Positions 1-5,907 of a stretch of DNA of 7,505 nucleotides are shown one piece after another. The notes beneath the pieces are model-generated. The model did no database searches. It was given only the letters and a program-made list of their open reading frames with translations, and was not told where the DNA came from. This DNA is from a bacterium (Candidatus Gribaldobacteria) CG_4_10_14_0_8_um_filter_33_9 (GTDB taxonomy: Bacteria; Patescibacteriota; Minisyncoccia; Minisyncoccales; CG1-02-41-26), in assembly GCA_002785165.1 (NCBI GenBank), contig PFMI01000031.1:1-7505 (forward strand), read 5' to 3'. The position numbers and the translations under genes are program-made. Numbering within the stretch: position 1 is the first letter of the stretch; each line of letters begins with the position of its first letter.

Positions 1-55
1 AAGAACAAATAAGCTGATAATTCAAAGAAGAAAAAAGAAGAAAAAAAAGAAGTAA
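1..55 (+). CDS. rplB: 50S ribosomal protein L2 (uL2), C-terminal end only
   Basis: Only the last 17 codons and the TAA stop (53-55) are in the window; the frame begins at base 2 with RTNKLIIQRR followed by seven lysines. This matches the C-terminus of bacterial L2, which typically reads RTNKFIVRRRKKK. L2 is a primary 23S rRNA binder near the peptidyl transferase centre and helps subunit association. Its place directly before rpsS is the standard S10-operon order. The tail is somewhat more lysine-rich than usual. The call rests on a short stretch but is strongly supported by gene order. Confidence 0.85.
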   Translation, partial: RTNKLIIQRRKKKKKKK

Positions 56-96
56 AACATAATAACCAAATATACACAGTATAATCAAATAAAATT

Positions 97-414
97 ATGT
101 CAAGAAGTTTAAAAAAAGGTCCATTTGTGGACGAAAAATTATTAAAGAAAGTCGCTAAAACGACAAAAGAAGATAAAGTTGTCATAAAGACATGGAAAAG
201 AAGCGCAAGTATTACTCCTGAAATGATCGGGTTTTCGTTTGGCGTTTATAATGGGAAAGAGCATATTTTGGTTTGCCCTACTGAAGAAATGGTAGGTCAT
301 AAGTTGGGGGAATTTTCTCCTACCACTAAATTTATTCGGCACGGAGGAAAAATACAAAAAGAATTAGAAACAAAGAGGAAAAAGACAGAAACAGAAAAAA
401 TAAAGAAATTTTAA
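97..414 (+). CDS. rpsS: 30S ribosomal protein S19 (uS19)
   Basis: This 105-residue protein opens with [19 protein letters not shown] and carries [27 protein letters not shown] and the signature [12 protein letters not shown], all diagnostic of S19. S19 sits in the 30S head with S13 and contacts the A-site finger and tRNA region. Typical bacterial S19 is about 92 residues; the excess is a charged Lys/Glu-rich tail from about residue 88. The ATG at 97 is chosen because the S19 N-terminus begins there. It lies 41 nt after rplB with an AT-rich leader and no Shine-Dalgarno sequence. The next gene starts 4 nt after its stop. Confidence 0.97.
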   Translation: MSRSLKKGPFVDEKLLKKVAKTTKEDKVVIKTWKRSASITPEMIGFSFGVYNGKEHILVCPTEEMVGHKLGEFSPTTKFIRHGGKIQKELETKRKKTETEKIKKF

Positions 415-418
415 ATTT

Positions 419-916
419 ATGCAAGTTATAGCTAAATTAAAAAATTTAAGGATCGCGCCAAGAAAAGTCAGATTGGCGGCTAATTTAATTCGAGGCAAGA
501 GTTTAAATCATGCTCAAGTCCTTTTAAATTTTAGTTTTAAAAAAACCGTAATGCCGATGAAGAAACTTTTAGATCAAGGGTTGGCGAATGCGGAAAATAA
601 TTTTCAAATGGATCGGGACTCTCTTTATATTTCAGAAATTTTTGTAGACGAGGGGCAGAAAATTAAAAGATCAAGAGCAAGAGCGAAAGGAAGGGCGGCT
701 GAAATTCAAAAAAAAAGATCCCACATTACTTTGATTTTAGAGGGCAAGAAAAAAGAAATTAGTCAGACAGGTGTTGTTGAGTCAAAATCAAAAGAAGCAA
801 AACTAAAAGAAAAGGTGAAAAATAAATCAAAACTTCCAAAATTTGAAGAAAGAAAATTTGCGAAATCAAAGAAAAAAATAGGATTAAAAAGAGAATATAA
901 GCGAAAAGCATTTTAA
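419..916 (+). CDS. rplV: 50S ribosomal protein L22 (uL22) with a basic C-terminal extension
   Basis: Residues 1-111 form a complete L22: the N-terminal APRKVRLAANLIRGKSLNHAQVLL, the loop-bearing middle, and the signature region KRSRARAKGRAAEIQKKRSHITLIL. L22 binds 23S rRNA domains and sends a beta-hairpin into the peptide exit tunnel while its globular part lies near the tunnel exit. The protein is 165 residues against about 110-120 usually; the extra residues, about 112-165, are low-complexity and dominated by Lys with Glu and Ser, and end in KREYKRKAF. There is no sign of a frameshift, since the frame stays open to TAA one base before rpsC. No Shine-Dalgarno sequence precedes the ATG. Confidence 0.96.
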   Translation: MQVIAKLKNLRIAPRKVRLAANLIRGKSLNHAQVLLNFSFKKTVMPMKKLLDQGLANAENNFQMDRDSLYISEIFVDEGQKIKRSRARAKGRAAEIQKKRSHITLILEGKKKEISQTGVVESKSKEAKLKEKVKNKSKLPKFEERKFAKSKKKIGLKREYKRKAF

Positions 917-917
917 T

Positions 918-1580
918 ATGTCGCACATAACCAACCCTAAAATTTTAAGAATAAGAAAAACCGAAGATTGGATGTCTCGAGGTTTTTATAAAAAAAATTT
1001 TCCTCTTTATTTGGAAGAAGATTTTAAAATTCGAAATTTTTTATTAAAAAATTTACCCAAAGGAACAATTGAGGGTATTGAAATCGAAAGGGGATCTACT
1101 TTTTTAAAAATTTTTATTAAAACAGCTCGGCCGGCTTTAATTATTGGCAGGGGCGGAAAAGAAGTAAAAAAAATAAAAAAAGAAATAGAAAAAATTATTA
1201 CGCCCTTAATAAAGGGCAAAGAATCAATTAAGAAACAAGAAGTCAAAATAGAGATACTTACAGTAAAGGACCCTTGGGCGTCAGCCAGCTTGGCCAGTCA
1301 GTGGGTCGCTCTCCAGCTTGAAAAAAGAGCGCGTTTTCGTCAGGTTTTAAAAATGGTTTTGAGTAAGATTATGTTTTCAAGAGAAGTAAAGGGAGCCAGG
1401 GTTCAGGTTGCTGGTCGTTTAAATGGAGTTAGTATTTCCAGAACTGAATGGTTACAACAGGGAGAATTGTCAAGACAAACGATAAGAGCTGTAATTGATT
1501 ATGGTTTTAGTACGGCGCTTTGCAGTTATGGAATAATTGGAGTGAAGGTTTGGATATATAAAGGGCAAAAATTAGAATAA
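918..1580 (+). CDS. rpsC: 30S ribosomal protein S3 (uS3)
   Basis: This 220-residue protein has the S3 layout: a divergent N-terminus (NPKILRIRKTEDWMSRGFY instead of the usual GQKVNPIGFRLG), a type-II KH domain with the RNA-binding GxxG loop in ALIIGRGGKEVKKI (about residues 73-86), and the C-terminal domain with VKGARVQVAGRLNGVSISRTEW and IRAVIDYGFSTALCSYGIIGVKVWIYKG. S3 lines the mRNA entry channel of the 30S subunit with S4 and S5 and contributes to mRNA unwinding. Length is close to the family norm. The N-terminal form, with HPK/NPKILRI and W-S-R, resembles S3 of CPR bacteria (recollection, not searched). It starts one base after rplV stops, without a Shine-Dalgarno sequence. Confidence 0.96.
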   Translation: MSHITNPKILRIRKTEDWMSRGFYKKNFPLYLEEDFKIRNFLLKNLPKGTIEGIEIERGSTFLKIFIKTARPALIIGRGGKEVKKIKKEIEKIITPLIKGKESIKKQEVKIEILTVKDPWASASLASQWVALQLEKRARFRQVLKMVLSKIMFSREVKGARVQVAGRLNGVSISRTEWLQQGELSRQTIRAVIDYGFSTALCSYGIIGVKVWIYKGQKLE

Positions 1581-1583
1581 AAT

Positions 1584-1988
1584 ATGTTAGAACCAAAAAA
1601 AATAAAACATAAAAAATGGAGCAAAGGACGGTCCAAAGGTATAGAGACAAGAGGGTGTGAGCTTGATTTTGGCAGTTTTGGTTTAAAATCAATGGGTTAT
1701 CGCTGGATTAAATCTTGCCAGATTGAAGCCGCCAGATTGGCAATTACCAGAACTTTAAAAAGAAAAGGCCGGCTTTGGATCAGGATTTTTCCTGACAAAC
1801 CAGTAACCGCAAAACCAGCGGAAGTGGGTATGGGGGGCGGGAAGGGAAGCGTTAGTCATTATGTTTTTCCCATAAAACCCGGCAGAATTATTTTTGAAAT
1901 AGACGGAGTAAAAGAGGATATAGCCAAAGAAGCTTTTCGTAAAGCAAGCGATAAACTGCCTATAAAAACAAGGTTTATTAAACATTAA
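1584..1988 (+). CDS. rplP: 50S ribosomal protein L16 (uL16)
   Basis: This 134-residue protein matches L16 over its full length: MLEPKKIKHKKWSKGR, FGSFGLKSMG, QIEAARLAITRTLKRKGRLWIRIFPDKPVTAKP, GKGSVSHYVFPIKPGRIIFEIDGV and KLPIKTRFI. L16 organises the A-site tRNA region of the 50S subunit and is a late-assembly protein. The loop after AKPAEV reads GMGGGKG where E. coli has RMGKGKG, so Gly82 stands at the place of the conserved E. coli Arg81, the residue hydroxylated by RoxA/YcfD. The start is 3 nt after rpsC stops; the ATG gives the canonical MLxPK terminus. Confidence 0.97.
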   Translation: MLEPKKIKHKKWSKGRSKGIETRGCELDFGSFGLKSMGYRWIKSCQIEAARLAITRTLKRKGRLWIRIFPDKPVTAKPAEVGMGGGKGSVSHYVFPIKPGRIIFEIDGVKEDIAKEAFRKASDKLPIKTRFIKH

Positions 1989-2000
1989 TTAATTTTATTT

Positions 2001-2213
2001 ATGAAACGAGAAGATAAAATCAAAGATTTCAAAAAAATGGAAAAAAAAGAACTTATGCAGCTCTTGACTAAAAATCGAGAAAAATTGCTTCAAATTCGTT
2101 TTGATATGGTTTCTGGTAAAAATAAAAATATAAAAGAAATTAAAGAAATAAAAAAAGATATAGCTAGAATAATGACTTTGCTTGACAAGGAAGCGCTGAT
2201 CCCAAAACTCTAA
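2001..2213 (+). CDS. rpmC: 50S ribosomal protein L29 (uL29)
   Basis: This small protein of 70 residues is rich in Lys, Glu and Ile and predicted to be two helices. LMQLLTKNREKLLQIRFDMVSGKNKNIKEIKEIKKDIARIMTLL matches the L29 pattern (L..LR..L..LRF....G...N...IR..RK.IARI.T). L29 lies beside L23 at the tunnel exit and contributes to the docking surface for SRP and trigger factor. An internal Met at residue 13 could also serve as start, but the ATG at 2001 gives a family-like length. It is the last gene before the terminator at 2226. No Shine-Dalgarno sequence is seen; the leader is TA-rich. Confidence 0.94.
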   Translation: MKREDKIKDFKKMEKKELMQLLTKNREKLLQIRFDMVSGKNKNIKEIKEIKKDIARIMTLLDKEALIPKL

Positions 2214-2225
2214 ATCATAAATATT

Positions 2226-2262
2226 AAAAAATACACGGGTGCAACCCGTGTATTTTTTATTT
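2226..2262 (+). terminator. Intrinsic (Rho-independent) terminator after rpmC
   Basis: A perfect 15-bp inverted repeat, arms 2226-2240 and 2244-2258, encloses a 3-nt GCA loop. The inner stem is G/C-rich (ACGGGT/ACCCGT) and the outer stem is an A6/T6 pair, so the 3' arm ends in a T-run followed by ATTT. This is the classic form of an intrinsic terminator; because the 5' arm begins with an A-run it could also act on the opposite strand. It begins 13 nt after the rpmC stop and separates an upstream S10-type transcript from the spc-type block. It is by far the strongest hairpin I can see in the window. Confidence 0.9.
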
Positions 2263-2275
2263 GTGCGGCTACCTA

Positions 2276-2303
2276 TTGCATATTTTTTGGGCTGGTGTAT
2301 TAT
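2276..2303 (+). promoter_or_regulatory. Candidate sigma-70-type promoter for the rpsQ-led operon
   Basis: After the terminator, a TTGCAT box (2276-2281) and a TATTAT box (2298-2303) are separated by 16 nt and resemble -35 (TTGACA) and -10 (TATAAT) elements. The predicted start near A2310 would leave a leader of about 17 nt before the rpsQ ATG at 2327, with no Shine-Dalgarno sequence. A promoter is expected here because the hairpin just upstream should end the previous transcript. Exact boxes are uncertain in such AT-rich DNA; TATAAA at 2301-2306 is an alternative -10 with a longer spacer. Confidence 0.5.
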
Positions 2304-2326
2304 AAATTCATTCTAAAAATAATAAT

Positions 2327-2557
2327 ATGCCAAAAAAACAATTAAAAGGAATAGTTGTCTCCAATAAGATGCAGAAGACAGTGGTAGTGAAGGTGGAACG
2401 AATAAAAGAGCATCCGAAATATAAAAGGAGATATAAAGTTCATAAAAAATACAAAGTTCATAATGAAAATAACGGGATTGAAATTGGAGACAAAGTAATA
2501 ATTGAGGAATGTCGACCATTGTCAAAAGATAAACATTGGAGAGTCATAAAAAAATGA
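2327..2557 (+). CDS. rpsQ: 30S ribosomal protein S17 (uS17)
   Basis: This 76-residue OB-fold protein has [44 protein letters not shown], then [21 protein letters not shown], the S17 signature. S17 binds helices of the 16S 5' domain early in 30S assembly. The length is slightly below the common 80-90 residues. In E. coli this gene closes the S10 operon; here it opens a new transcription unit after the terminator. Its TGA stop (2555-2557) overlaps the ATG of rplN in an ATGA arrangement, which suggests coupled translation. Confidence 0.97.
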   Translation: MPKKQLKGIVVSNKMQKTVVVKVERIKEHPKYKRRYKVHKKYKVHNENNGIEIGDKVIIEECRPLSKDKHWRVIKK

Positions 2558-2928
2558 TACAGCCGCACACAAAATTAAAAGTAGCTGACAATAGCGGAGC
2601 AAAAATGGTTCAGTGTTTTAATATTCTCGGAGGCACAAGAAAACGTTATGCTAGAATTGGAGACATAATTGTTGCCGCTGTAAAAGAAGCCCAGCCCAGA
2701 AAGAATGTGAAAACACATGATGTTGTTAAAGCGGTAATTGTTAGGCAAAAACAACCATATCGTCGAAGAGATGGTTCTTATGTTAGATTTGACGAAAATG
2801 CTTGTTGTATTCTTGCCGATGACAAGGTTACTCCTAGGGGCAATAGAATTTTGGGTCCTATTCCCGGCAGAGAATTAAAGGAAAAAGGTTTTGAAAAAAT
2901 AGTTGCTTTAGCCAAAGAAGTAGTATGA
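2554..2928 (+). CDS. rplN: 50S ribosomal protein L14 (uL14)
   Basis: This 124-residue protein begins [21 protein letters not shown], the canonical L14 start, and contains [50 protein letters not shown] and GTR-like loops ending [11 protein letters not shown]14 forms inter-subunit bridges with 16S rRNA and contacts L19. The frame is open further upstream to an ATG at 2536, but that start would add MESHKK inside rpsQ and is not family-like, so 2554 is chosen. It overlaps rpsQ by four bases (ATGA). A GGAG at 2538-2541 lies 12 nt upstream, rather far for a Shine-Dalgarno sequence and inside rpsQ coding sequence. Its own TGA overlaps the rplX ATG in the same way. Confidence 0.97.
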   Translation: MIQPHTKLKVADNSGAKMVQCFNILGGTRKRYARIGDIIVAAVKEAQPRKNVKTHDVVKAVIVRQKQPYRRRDGSYVRFDENACCILADDKVTPRGNRILGPIPGRELKEKGFEKIVALAKEVV

Positions 2929-3230
2929 AAATTAAAAAAAACGATCAAGTTCTAATCATCAAGGGTAAAGATAAAGGTAAAAAAGGCAAAGTTTTAAGTA
3001 TTTTGCCCAAATCTTTTAAGGTTTTGGTGGAAGGAGTGAATGTGAAAAAAAAACATCAAAGACCAAGAAAACAGGGCGAAAAAGGTCAGGTTATTGAAAA
3101 AATCGCGCCTTTGCCTGTGTCTAATTTAAAATTAATTTGTTTGAAATGCGGGAAGCCAGTTAGAATAGGGTATAAGATAGCAGAAAAGAAAAAATTTAGA
3201 ATATGCAAAAAGTGCGGAGAAGAGATTTAA
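2925..3230 (+). CDS. rplX: 50S ribosomal protein L24 (uL24), zinc-ribbon form
   Basis: This 101-residue protein has a KOW motif at its N-terminus ([22 protein letters not shown]), then [21 protein letters not shown], the L24 hallmark. The C-terminal part keeps four cysteines in two pairs, C72/C75 and C94/C97 (CLKC and CKKC), expected to hold zinc as in many bacterial L24 proteins. L24 starts 50S assembly by binding the 5' end of 23S rRNA and sits near the tunnel exit. It overlaps rplN by ATGA, which implies coupled translation. Length is normal. Confidence 0.97.
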   Translation: MKIKKNDQVLIIKGKDKGKKGKVLSILPKSFKVLVEGVNVKKKHQRPRKQGEKGQVIEKIAPLPVSNLKLICLKCGKPVRIGYKIAEKKKFRICKKCGEEI

Positions 3231-3240
3231 AAAATTTTTT

Positions 3241-3801
3241 ATGATGAGATTACAAGAAAAATATAAAAAAGAAGTTGTTCCTAAAATGTTGGAGAAGTTT
3301 GGATGTAAAAATGTTATGGCTGTCCCTAAAATAGAAAAAATAGCAGTAAATTCTGGTTTTGGAAAAATGGCAGCAGGAAAAACTTCTTCAGAAAGAGAAA
3401 AAGTTATGAATAACCTTTCCGATTTTTTAAGTTTGGTTACAGGGCAAAAACCTGTTTTTACAAAAGCCAAAAAATCAATCGCTGCTTTTAAATTAAGGAA
3501 GGGAGTTCCGATTGGATTTAAAGTCATTTTAAGAAAAAAAAGAATGTTTGATTTTTTAGAAAGATTGATTGGGATTATTTTGCCCAGAACAAGAGATTTT
3601 AATGGAATCCCCCTGAAATCTATTGACAAAAAAGGGAATTTAACTTTAGGATTTAAAGATAGCAGCTCTTTCCCTGAAATTGTCATGGATAGAGAAAAAG
3701 GAATTTTTGGTTTAGAAATAACCATAAATACAAACAGCAAACAGCCGGAGCATGGGCTCGAACTTTTAAAAATGATGGGACTTCCAATTAAATTAAAATA
3801 A
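3241..3801 (+). CDS. rplE: 50S ribosomal protein L5 (uL5)
   Basis: This 186-residue protein matches L5: [94 protein letters not shown] and [20 protein letters not shown]5 binds 5S rRNA together with L18 in the central protuberance and contacts P-site tRNA. Two consecutive ATG codons (3241 and 3244) are both possible starts. The start lies 10 nt after rplX in an A/T-only leader with no Shine-Dalgarno sequence. In E. coli the S8 repressor acts at the start of this gene; no equivalent structure is evident here. Confidence 0.96.
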   Translation: MMRLQEKYKKEVVPKMLEKFGCKNVMAVPKIEKIAVNSGFGKMAAGKTSSEREKVMNNLSDFLSLVTGQKPVFTKAKKSIAAFKLRKGVPIGFKVILRKKRMFDFLERLIGIILPRTRDFNGIPLKSIDKKGNLTLGFKDSSSFPEIVMDREKGIFGLEITINTNSKQPEHGLELLKMMGLPIKLK

Positions 3802-3803
3802 TT

Positions 3804-3989
3804 ATGGCTAAAAAATCTCAAGTTGTTAAATCAAAAAAAATTCCAAAATTCACAACACGGCTTGTCCGCCGTTGTTTTAAGTGTGGTCGGCGCAGAGGAT
3901 TTATAAGAGAGTTTGGACTTTGCCGCATATGTTTTAGAGAAATGGCAAATCTGGGGGAAATTCCTGGAATTAAAAAATCATCATGGTAA
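3804..3989 (+). CDS. rpsN: 30S ribosomal protein S14, zinc-binding short type (uS14)
   Basis: This 61-residue protein has exactly the length of the short zinc form of S14 (also called rpsZ). The zinc ligands C24 and C27 (CFKC) and C40 and C43 (CRIC) are intact, and the C-terminus [11 protein letters not shown] is the family's strongest motif. S14 binds the 16S 3' major domain in the 30S head. It starts 2 nt after rplE stops and is followed 13 nt later by rpsH. Retention of all four Cys shows this is the zinc-dependent form; no zinc-free paralogue is in the window. Confidence 0.98.
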   Translation: MAKKSQVVKSKKIPKFTTRLVRRCFKCGRRRGFIREFGLCRICFREMANLGEIPGIKKSSW

Positions 3990-4002
3990 ACTTTATAAAC
4001 AT

Positions 4003-4398
4003 ATGATCACAGATCCTTTATCAGACATGCTTATTAGAATAAAAAATGCTCTAGCTGTTCGTCATCAAACAGTAGAGATTCCATTTTCTATTTTAAAGCT
4101 AAAAATAATTCAAATTTTTACTAAAGAAGGTTTTATTTCTGATTTTAAAAAACTAAAAAGAAATAATGGAAGGATAATAAAAGTTTATTTAAAATATGAC
4201 GCAGAAGGCAAGCCGGCAATTTTTGGATTGAAGCGAATTTCTAAAATTGGCAAAAGAGTATATAAAAAAGCAAAAGAAATAAAAAAAGTTAAAGCAGGAT
4301 ATGGCATGGCAATAATTTCAACTTCAAAAGGAATAATGAGCGATAAAGAAGCGCGCGAGCAAAGACAGGGAGGAGAAATATTATGTGAAATTTGGTGA
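4003..4398 (+). CDS. rpsH: 30S ribosomal protein S8 (uS8)
   Basis: This 131-residue protein begins MITDPLSDMLIRIKNALAV, matching the S8 N-terminus, and ends with TSKGIMSDKEAREQRQGGEILCEIW, the family signature for 16S helix 21 binding. The frame is open upstream to an ATG at 3913, but those 30 extra residues overlap rpsN and are not S8-like, so 4003 is the start. S8 is central to assembly of the 30S platform and in E. coli represses the spc operon. The last codons and TGA stop fall inside a perfect inverted repeat (4388-4407). No Shine-Dalgarno sequence is seen. Confidence 0.97.
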   Translation: MITDPLSDMLIRIKNALAVRHQTVEIPFSILKLKIIQIFTKEGFISDFKKLKRNNGRIIKVYLKYDAEGKPAIFGLKRISKIGKRVYKKAKEIKKVKAGYGMAIISTSKGIMSDKEAREQRQGGEILCEIW

Positions 4399-4407
4399 AC
4401 CAAATTT
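4388..4407. repeat. Perfect 9-bp inverted repeat across the rpsH stop codon
   Basis: Arms AAATTTGGT (4388-4396) and ACCAAATTT (4399-4407) are exact reverse complements around a 2-base GA centre; in RNA this would fold as an 8-bp stem with a UGAA loop. It covers the last three rpsH codons and the TGA stop and ends 8 nt before the rplF ATG. No T-run follows on the + strand, so it is not a normal intrinsic terminator. Possible roles are RNA processing, tuning of rplF translation or simple chance; the sequence alone does not decide. Confidence 0.6.
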
Positions 4408-4415
4408 AAAAATAT

Positions 4416-4961
4416 ATGTCAAGAATTGGTAAAAAACCTATTTTAATACCAGAGGGAGTGGGAATAAAAATTGAAGACAAAAAAATTGTAGTCAATGGTC
4501 CGAAGGGTGAACTTTTTCAGGAAATTCCCGAAGGAATTTTAGTTAGAAAAGAAAATGACAAGGTTGTGGTCTTGTCTGAAAAAAAATCAAAAAAAAATTC
4601 CGCCTTATGGGGATTGATTAGAGTTCTTATACAAAATCAGATAATCGGCGTAAACTCTGGTTTTGAAAAAAAATTGGAAATAAGGGGAATTGGCTATCGC
4701 GCTTCGCTTAAAGATGAAAGCATTCTTGATTTAGAAGTTGGGTTTTCTCATCATGTAGAAATAAAAATTCCTTCGCAGATTTCTCTTTCAATTGATAAAA
4801 ATATAATTAATATTTCCGGAATTGATAAACAAAAAATTGGAGAATTTGCGGCAAAAATAAGGAAAATTAAACCCCCGGAACCTTATAAAGGCAAGGGCAT
4901 CAGATATTTAGGAGAGTTTGTAAAGAAAAAAGCCGGAAAAAAAGTGGTAACCATGGGATAA
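4416..4961 (+). CDS. rplF: 50S ribosomal protein L6 (uL6)
   Basis: This 181-residue protein opens MSRIGKKPILIPEGVGIKIEDKKIVVNGPKGEL and ends with the L6 signature KPPEPYKGKGIRYLGEFVKKKAGK. It shows the two repeated alpha/beta domains of L6, the junction being near GVNSGFEKKLEIRGIGYRA. L6 binds near the sarcin-ricin loop and the factor-binding site of the 50S subunit. Length is normal (about 177-180). The start follows rpsH by 17 nt, just after the inverted repeat at 4388-4407, with an AT-rich leader and no Shine-Dalgarno sequence. Confidence 0.97.
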   Translation: MSRIGKKPILIPEGVGIKIEDKKIVVNGPKGELFQEIPEGILVRKENDKVVVLSEKKSKKNSALWGLIRVLIQNQIIGVNSGFEKKLEIRGIGYRASLKDESILDLEVGFSHHVEIKIPSQISLSIDKNIINISGIDKQKIGEFAAKIRKIKPPEPYKGKGIRYLGEFVKKKAGKKVVTMG

Positions 4962-4970
4962 AATAAATTT

Positions 4971-5354
4971 ATGTTGTTTAAACAAGAAAAACGATATAGG
5001 CGTCATAAACGAATACGAGCGAAGATTTCAGGCACCATTGAGGCGCCGCGATTTTGTATTTTTAGATCTAGTAAACATATTTATGGACAAATGATTGACG
5101 ATGAAAAGGGAAAGACTTTGACAAGCGCGAGCGATATGGAGTTTAAAAATTTCAAATCTCAAACAATTGAAGATAAAACAAAAGATAATAGAACAAATAA
5201 AGTAGCAATGGCTTTTAAAGTTGGTAAATTAATTGCCGAGAAAGCATTGGCAAAAGAAATAAAAAAAGTAGTATTTGATAGAGGCGGGTATAAATATCAT
5301 GGAAGAATAAAGGCAATGGCTGATGGCGCCAGAGAGGGAGGATTGAAGTTTTAA
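4971..5354 (+). CDS. rplR: 50S ribosomal protein L18 (uL18)
   Basis: This 127-residue protein has the L18 features: the arginine-rich N-terminus ([16 protein letters not shown]), [29 protein letters not shown], then [49 protein letters not shown], which is its 5S rRNA-binding signature. It partners L5 on 5S rRNA in the central protuberance. It is slightly longer than the usual 110-120 residues because of a charged linker near residues 63-75. It starts 9 nt after rplF and is followed by a 67-nt spacer with tandem repeats. Confidence 0.97.
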   Translation: MLFKQEKRYRRHKRIRAKISGTIEAPRFCIFRSSKHIYGQMIDDEKGKTLTSASDMEFKNFKSQTIEDKTKDNRTNKVAMAFKVGKLIAEKALAKEIKKVVFDRGGYKYHGRIKAMADGAREGGLKF

Positions 5355-5411
5355 ATCTAAATGTCAAAATCTAAATGTCAAATAAAATCTAAAATTTCTA
5401 ATTTCTAAAAA
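5353..5411. repeat. Tandem 7/14-bp A-rich repeats in the rplR-rpsE spacer
   Basis: A 14-bp unit, AAATCTAAATGTCA, is perfectly duplicated in tandem at 5353-5366 and 5367-5380. Read in 7-nt steps from 5356, it is an alternation of TCTAAAT and GTCAAAW. A further tandem heptamer, AATTTCT, occurs at 5393-5399 and 5400-5406. The tract nearly fills the 67-nt spacer and begins at the rplR stop codon. It encodes nothing I recognise, is not a hairpin, and offers no Shine-Dalgarno sequence to rpsE. The same 7-nt period recurs in rplO and before secY. Confidence 0.8.
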
Positions 5412-5421
5412 AAATAAAAAA

Positions 5422-5907
5422 ATGCAAAAAGAATATTCATCAAAAAAAACATTTGAAAAACCAAAACAAGAATACGAGTCTAAACTTTTGGAAGTAGCTC
5501 GGGTAACGCGAGTAACAACAGGAGGAAAACGAATGATGTTCCGGGCGGTGGTTGTTATTGGCAATAAACTTGGAAAAGTGGGATTAGGCGTTTCTAAAGG
5601 AAAAGATGTAAGCCAAGCCGTGGACAAGGCTATTAAAACAGCCAAAAAAAATCTCATGAATGTTTCTTTTAAGGAAGATACAATTCCTTTCGATGTTATA
5701 GCAAAATTTGGAGCGGCGCGAATTTTATTGAGACCTCAAAGAAAAGGCAGGGGCTTGGTGGCGGGAGGAGTAATTAGAGTTATTTGCCATTTAGCGGGAA
5801 TAAAAAATATTTCTTCTAAAATTTTAGGTCGGACGAGAAATAAATTAAATAATGCCAGGGCAACAATTTTAGCTTTAAAAAAATTAACATGCAAACACAC
5901 CAATTAA
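5422..5907 (+). CDS. rpsE: 30S ribosomal protein S5 (uS5)
   Basis: This 161-residue protein has the S5 double-stranded-RNA-binding-like N-domain (LLEVARVTRVTTGGKRMMFRAVVVIGN, then GLGVSKGKDVSQAVDKAIKTAKKN) and the C-domain (IPFDVIAKFGAARILLRPQ, GLVAGGVIRVICHLAGIKNISSKILG, NNARATILAL). S5 shapes the mRNA entry channel and decoding fidelity with S4. The first 20 residues are a charged, probably disordered leader. The ATG at 5422 follows a run of A with no Shine-Dalgarno sequence. The 3' end overlaps rplO by 19 nt in another frame, which leaves no room for rpmD (L30), normally found here. Confidence 0.97.
   Translation: MQKEYSSKKTFEKPKQEYESKLLEVARVTRVTTGGKRMMFRAVVVIGNKLGKVGLGVSKGKDVSQAVDKAIKTAKKNLMNVSFKEDTIPFDVIAKFGAARILLRPQRKGRGLVAGGVIRVICHLAGIKNISSKILGRTRNKLNNARATILALKKLTCKHTN

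Noticed and set aside
80..85. A perfect TATAAT 11 nt before the rpsS ATG, as a possible internal promoter.
   Set aside because: No -35-like box lies at the right distance (bases 57-62 are ACATAA) and there is no TG extension. Such hexamers are expected by chance in AT-rich DNA between cotranscribed genes.
1202..1217. A 6-bp hairpin GCCCTT/AAGGGC within rpsC.
   Set aside because: It lies in the middle of a continuous coding sequence with no T-run after it and is short enough to arise by chance.
2536..2553. An upstream ATG that would lengthen L14 by six residues.
   Set aside because: L14 proteins begin at MIQP, which is the ATG at 2554 with an ATGA overlap; the upstream codons are the rpsQ 3' end in another frame.
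3132..3821. A long open frame of about 229 codons on the - strand opposite rplE.
   Set aside because: It is antisense to a clearly conserved L5 gene and its Phe/Leu/Ser-rich translation is what the complement of Lys/Glu-rich codons gives; no recognisable motif or start signal.
3913..4002. A 30-residue N-terminal extension of S8 starting inside rpsN.
   Set aside because: The extension is rpsN read in another frame and is unlike S8, whose conserved N-terminus starts at 4003.
2555..4398. Possible recoding of TGA (as Gly or Trp), known in some CPR lineages and mycoplasmas.
   Set aside because: TGA ends rpsQ, rplN and rpsH exactly at the expected protein C-termini, so TGA is a normal stop here.
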